A stretch of DNA of 64,000 nt from Herpetosiphon gulosus. Its GTDB lineage: Bacteria; Chloroflexota; Chloroflexia; Chloroflexales; Herpetosiphonaceae. The position numbers were made by a program, and so were the translations under genes. Where the stretch lies: positions 124,001 to 188,000 of the forward strand of contig NZ_BAABRU010000005.1 of assembly GCF_039545135.1 (NCBI RefSeq), given 5' to 3'. Positions 60,563 through 64,000 of this stretch are shown here, piece after piece (within the stretch, counting starts at the first letter, position 1; the number at the start of each line of letters is the position of its first letter). Under the pieces are notes generated by a model. The model was given only the letters and a program-made list of their open reading frames with translations, was not told where the DNA came from and made no database searches.

Positions 60563-62887
60563 ATGATGAGCCGACGTGCTGGAATTTTGATTATTGCCAT
60601 TCTCAGTTTGGCGCTGCTGGTTGGCCTGATTGGCTATGCCTTATTGGTGCAGCCGGTTGTCGCCCAACTTTCGCCAACGCCGCCAACCCTGTTTACCCAA
60701 CTGCAATACCCTTTTAATCAGAGTTTGATTCCAGTGGGCAAAGTGCTGACCGTGCATTCGCGCTCGTGGGGCAGCCAGCCGATCGAGAACGTCGAATTAT
60801 GGGCCGATGGGCAGCCATGGGCGATGCAAGTGGCCAATAATGTCACGCTGTACGAGGGCTTGTTTGCTTGGCAATCGTTGGGCTTAGGCGACCATAGTTT
60901 GGTCGCTCGCACCAACGATAGCACTAAAATTCCCTCAACCTCAGCGATTGTACGCTTGAATGCCGTGCTGCCATATGAGCCAGTCGCGACCTTTCAGGTG
61001 CAACAATCAGCAGGCGAGAGCCTCGAAAGCCTAAGCAAAGCCTTTGATGTTGCGCCCCAAACCCTACTGAAACTCAACCCCCAACTAGGCAATTTGCCCT
61101 TAGACCAAGCCTTGGGTAGCGATCAGAGCATCACAATTCAGCTTGCTGGTCAATTTACCCCAATCAGCAATACCACCAGCCTGAGCACCACTCAAGCGCC
61201 ACTTCCAGTTGATGTTGCCAGTTTGCCCTTGGCCACGCCCTACGACCCCAATGCTATTTGGTTTGATTTGCAGCGGCGTTTTGGCACAGCTAATTTGCCC
61301 TTAGCCCCTGAGGCATTGGTTGGCAGCAGCAATTGCCAAACGCAGTTGGTGTTTACGCCCACCTCAGATGATGCTGATGGCTTTTTTATCTATCGCGCTG
61401 GACCGACTCAAAGCCACTTTGAGTTGGTGGCAACCGTTGCCGCCAATGGCGCTAGTCCACAGCTTTGGCAAGAACCAGCCGATTTTGGTCAAACGCTCTA
61501 TTATGTGGTGGCGTTTAATCCAGCTGGCGCAGCGGCTAGCCCCGTGATAGCGCTAGAGAATGCTGATACGGCCTGTGCCACGCTGCAAGTGCCCCAATTT
61601 GCCACCTTGCTGCTTACTCCCAAAATAGCCGTGAGCGATGTTTATTGCTATAGCTCGTTGGCGAACGGCCCATGGCAACGGGTGCCGAATCAAGGCTTTT
61701 TGCTGCCAATTGCAGGCGGCTACGATTTAGCTAGCGCCCTACCACTAACCGCGATCAGCGCTAGCCAAAGCTGGAATTTGGAATGTTGGGGCTGGAATGG
61801 CACACAGCCACAATTACTGGGCAACACCAGCACCACATTAAATCTTGGGCAGGAGCAAATAATTGCCCTTGATGCTGATTTATTCAGTTTGCAAGGCCAA
61901 TTAAACACCAGCGCCCAAATCCAGCAAGTGCCTACGCTTAGTACAATTGCGCCACCAATCAACCTCAGTTTGACTACCGATCTTGAAGCATGCGTGCAAG
62001 CAGCACCACAGGATGACGATTTTTGGCGGACTGCCTGTAGCACCAATCTAGCGGCAGGGGCAACTGTTTTAACTTGGCAATGGAGCGAACAAACCTGTTT
62101 TCCAAGCGACGGCGGCCAAGATTGCAGTGCCAACGCCAATCTCGAAGGCTTTCAAATTAACGATCGTTTGGCTGGAACGCCGCTCGAATTAACCCGAGTT
62201 AATCCTGAACAACGCCTGGTGTTTTTGGCTCCACGCACCATGCCCAGCCCAACCGACGAATGTTTGAGTGTGCAAGCCTTTCGTGGTTTGGCCGTTTCGC
62301 TGCATAGTGAAGTGCTCTGTTTGCCTGCGCTTAAATTGGCAGCGGGCAGCTATACCCTCGCCCCAAGTTTGTTTAATTTGAATGCAGGTGTGGCTCAGCA
62401 AACAGTTGGTGATGGCTGTCCGGCCTTGCCGATCAACCAAAGCCACTCAACCAAACTCAATTATCCCTATGTTAGCAGTTTGTTGCTGCTTCAACGCAAT
62501 GCTGTAGCCGAAACTGCTTGTCGGCGTTACACTGCCAGCTGGTTTGATGGAAGTGTGAGCTTTATGTTACCGCGACTCGATCAATCAGTCGGTGGCTTGG
62601 AATTAAGTTTTAGGGTCACAAGTCAACGTGAGCCAGCCAACGAAGCTTGCCCCGCCAGCGCCAGCTTGCAAATTGGGAGCGCTAGCCAAACAATTGATTT
62701 AGCTGCTTGGCCCACGAATGGCGTGGTTACCATAGCTGTTGATCAAGCCTTGCTCGAACAAATTAGGCAATCGAATGACCCCAAATTGAACTTCACGCTT
62801 CAAGCCGAGCGCCAACTTGCCAACCGCAACCAACGTTGCAGCAGCGAGCTAAGCGATTTTTCATTGAAACTAACGGTGCAACCATGA
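60563..62887 (+). CDS. Exported LysM-like multidomain protein, unknown
   Basis: 774 residues, two adjacent ATGs (60563, 60566), GGGAGG upstream. An N-terminal helix (GILIIAILSLALLVGLIGYALL) anchors or exports it. An Ig-like region (~45-125) is followed by a LysM-like motif (~130-180: FQVQQSAGESLESLSKAFDVAPQTLLKLNP). Later regions are fibronectin-like beta domains (DADGFFIYRAGPTQSHFELVATV) and several cysteine-bearing domains. No catalytic motif seen. Its stop overlaps the next start (ATGA), so both are made together. A structured leader lies upstream. Confidence 0.82.
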   Translation: MMSRRAGILIIAILSLALLVGLIGYALLVQPVVAQLSPTPPTLFTQLQYPFNQSLIPVGKVLTVHSRSWGSQPIENVELWADGQPWAMQVANNVTLYEGLFAWQSLGLGDHSLVARTNDSTKIPSTSAIVRLNAVLPYEPVATFQVQQSAGESLESLSKAFDVAPQTLLKLNPQLGNLPLDQALGSDQSITIQLAGQFTPISNTTSLSTTQAPLPVDVASLPLATPYDPNAIWFDLQRRFGTANLPLAPEALVGSSNCQTQLVFTPTSDDADGFFIYRAGPTQSHFELVATVAANGASPQLWQEPADFGQTLYYVVAFNPAGAAASPVIALENADTACATLQVPQFATLLLTPKIAVSDVYCYSSLANGPWQRVPNQGFLLPIAGGYDLASALPLTAISASQSWNLECWGWNGTQPQLLGNTSTTLNLGQEQIIALDADLFSLQGQLNTSAQIQQVPTLSTIAPPINLSLTTDLEACVQAAPQDDDFWRTACSTNLAAGATVLTWQWSEQTCFPSDGGQDCSANANLEGFQINDRLAGTPLELTRVNPEQRLVFLAPRTMPSPTDECLSVQAFRGLAVSLHSEVLCLPALKLAAGSYTLAPSLFNLNAGVAQQTVGDGCPALPINQSHSTKLNYPYVSSLLLLQRNAVAETACRRYTASWFDGSVSFMLPRLDQSVGGLELSFRVTSQREPANEACPASASLQIGSASQTIDLAAWPTNGVVTIAVDQALLEQIRQSNDPKLNFTLQAERQLANRNQRCSSELSDFSLKLTVQP

Positions 62888-63918
62888 AACGATGGCTTGG
62901 AATTTTGTTAATTGGCCTCTTGGCTGCATGTCAACAGCAATCAGCAACCGCGCCAAGTCAAGCCCAAATTATGCCGCAAGTCTGGATCGATGCACCACTC
63001 ACTGGCAGCGCTTTGGAACTAGGCGAGATTCAAGTGCTGGCCCATGGCTATCATCCAATGGGCCTGAGCACGATTGAATTAAGCGTTAATGACCAAGTTG
63101 TGGCAACCCAAACGCCAACCATGCGCGGTTCACAATTTGGCTATGCTACCCTTAAATGGCAGCCGAGCCAAGCCGCCGCCTACCGTTTAGTCGTGCGTGC
63201 CCAAAGCAGCCAAGGCCAATGGAGTGATCCGGCGAGCGCTGAGGTGGCAGTTGGTCAGATTAATACCCTGCGTGTGGTGGCCCTGCCCAGTGCCACCAGC
63301 GTGCCGAGTGTCACCACAACCCCAACCACAACCCCGACTGCTACGCCAACGAGTTCACCAACGTTAACTGCAACACCAACCCGACTAATTCCCAGTAGTA
63401 CGCCCCGCCCATCGTCAACGATCGTTCGGCCATCAAATACGCCTGTGCGCAGTACCAATACACCAGTGCCGCCGACGACGACCGATACGCCCGTACCGCC
63501 AACGCCAACTGAAACGCCTGTGCCACCAACTGCAACCGATACGCCCGTGCCGCCAACGCCAACCGACACGCCTATGCCAATTCTGCCGCCGATTATTGGC
63601 GAGCCTGTAGCCTCAACTCGGGCCTTTGCCGAACAAAATCTCTGTGGCATGCCCGACCAAATTACGATCAGCGTGTCAGTCGATAATTTGCCTGCTGGCG
63701 ATGTTAGCTTGTACTATCACGCTGGGCCAAGCCGCTGGCAATCGACGGTCATGCAAGGTGGTGCTGGTAATTGGAGCCGTACTTTGCTTGCCAGTCGCGA
63801 AATGTCAGGCCAACGTTTTGGTTCATTCGAATACTATATTTTGGCTCAAGGTAGCGATGGTCAATCAGCTAAATCACAAGTCTATGGCGGCATCGAGTAT
63901 TTGCCATGTAACCCTTAA
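62884..63918 (+). CDS. Lipoprotein with Ig-like domain and Pro/Thr repeats, unknown
   Basis: 344 residues from ATG 62884 (MKRWLGILLIGLLAACQQQ); lipobox LLAAC. Ig-like domain ~35-130 (LELGEIQVLAHGYHP, STIELSVNDQVV), similar in plan to the Ig-like part of the gene before it. Then a Pro/Thr-rich linker (~150-235) with tandem TPVPPTPTDTP units, and a C-terminal beta domain (~250-344: QITISVSVDNLPAGDVSLYYHAG). Translationally coupled to the upstream gene. Probably a surface protein working with it; function unknown. Confidence 0.85.
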   Translation: MKRWLGILLIGLLAACQQQSATAPSQAQIMPQVWIDAPLTGSALELGEIQVLAHGYHPMGLSTIELSVNDQVVATQTPTMRGSQFGYATLKWQPSQAAAYRLVVRAQSSQGQWSDPASAEVAVGQINTLRVVALPSATSVPSVTTTPTTTPTATPTSSPTLTATPTRLIPSSTPRPSSTIVRPSNTPVRSTNTPVPPTTTDTPVPPTPTETPVPPTATDTPVPPTPTDTPMPILPPIIGEPVASTRAFAEQNLCGMPDQITISVSVDNLPAGDVSLYYHAGPSRWQSTVMQGGAGNWSRTLLASREMSGQRFGSFEYYILAQGSDGQSAKSQVYGGIEYLPCNP

Positions 63919-63924
63919 CCCAAG

Positions 63925-64000
63925 GAGGACGGATGAAGGATGAGGGATGAAGAGAAGAATATAGAACATAGGGTTTTTAACGCAGAGGCACAGAGTATTA
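63925..64000. repeat. Heptamer-repeat spacer at the end of the window
   Basis: GGATGAAGGATGAGGGATGA units near 63931-63950, ATAGAACATAG near 63960-63971 and GCAGAGGCACAGAG near 63981-63994, the same families seen elsewhere. The window ends inside this spacer. Confidence 0.8.

Noticed and set aside
63255-63650. Minus-strand frame rich in VGGTGVSVGV
   Set aside because: It is the antisense of the TPVPPTPTDTP repeat of the lipoprotein, with no start signal.

Overview
The window looks like chromosome of a filamentous Chloroflexota bacterium close to Herpetosiphon. This rests on codon style, long Thr/Pro-rich secreted proteins, C-terminal VYLP-type tails on exported proteins, and intergenic spacers filled with short tandem repeats. 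It is an inference; no marker such as rRNA is present. I saw no rRNA, tRNA, insertion sequence, phage or CRISPR array. Gene density is high, and most genes have a clear GGAG-type ribosome binding site.

Layout. 0.2-2.3 kb: secreted repeat protein. 2.5-5 kb: PerR/Fur-type regulator and a P1B-4 metal-efflux ATPase sharing three near-identical 15-bp operator palindromes. 5-7 kb: small zinc-ribbon membrane protein and a CHASE4-HAMP-STAS sensor. 7.3-9.8 kb: secreted subtilase. 9.9-12.1 kb: TetR regulator with its own palindrome and an ABC drug-type exporter. 12.2-13.4 kb: DUF3048 lipoprotein. 13.4-29.2 kb: a large minus-strand biosynthesis and export block. In transcription order it holds an A-T NRPS loading module, a glycosyltransferase, a C-A-T-TE NRPS fused to an MFS transporter, an Sfp-type PPTase, a polysaccharide deacetylase, a Wzz-like/Wzm fused permease, a Wzt ATPase and a polytopic membrane protein. 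29.4-32.9 kb: isochorismatase-family hydrolase and a YdiJ-like FAD/Fe-S dehydrogenase. 33.4-39.4 kb: FmdB-type protein, cysE, cysS, prmA, rsmE, and an S41 peptidase. 39.4-41.4 kb: a copper amine oxidase whose N domain and catalytic domain are separate genes. 41.6-44.5 kb: M29 aminopeptidase and PepF. 44.8-51.5 kb: small membrane protein, ABC ATPase, a permease made of two ABC-2 units plus a SpoIIM unit, a CHAT protease and a small protein with a hydrophobic C-terminal half. 51.7-54.7 kb: DUF454 protein overlapping rarA tail-to-tail, and a sorbosone-dehydrogenase-like lipoprotein. 55-57.6 kb: molybdopterin-domain lipoprotein, second STAS sensor, trmD. 57.8-63.9 kb: three exported proteins, with a strongly structured leader before the second.

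The best candidates for something new are these: the two-module NRPS line with an intervening glycosyltransferase that ends in an NRPS-linker-like helix, a TE with Cys at the nucleophile position, and a fused exporter; the CHAT protease plus hydrophobic partner; the split copper amine oxidase; the structured RNA near 60.4-60.5 kb; and families of 7-bp tandem repeats that fill spacers and supply the stop codons, and sometimes the last residues, of neighbouring genes.
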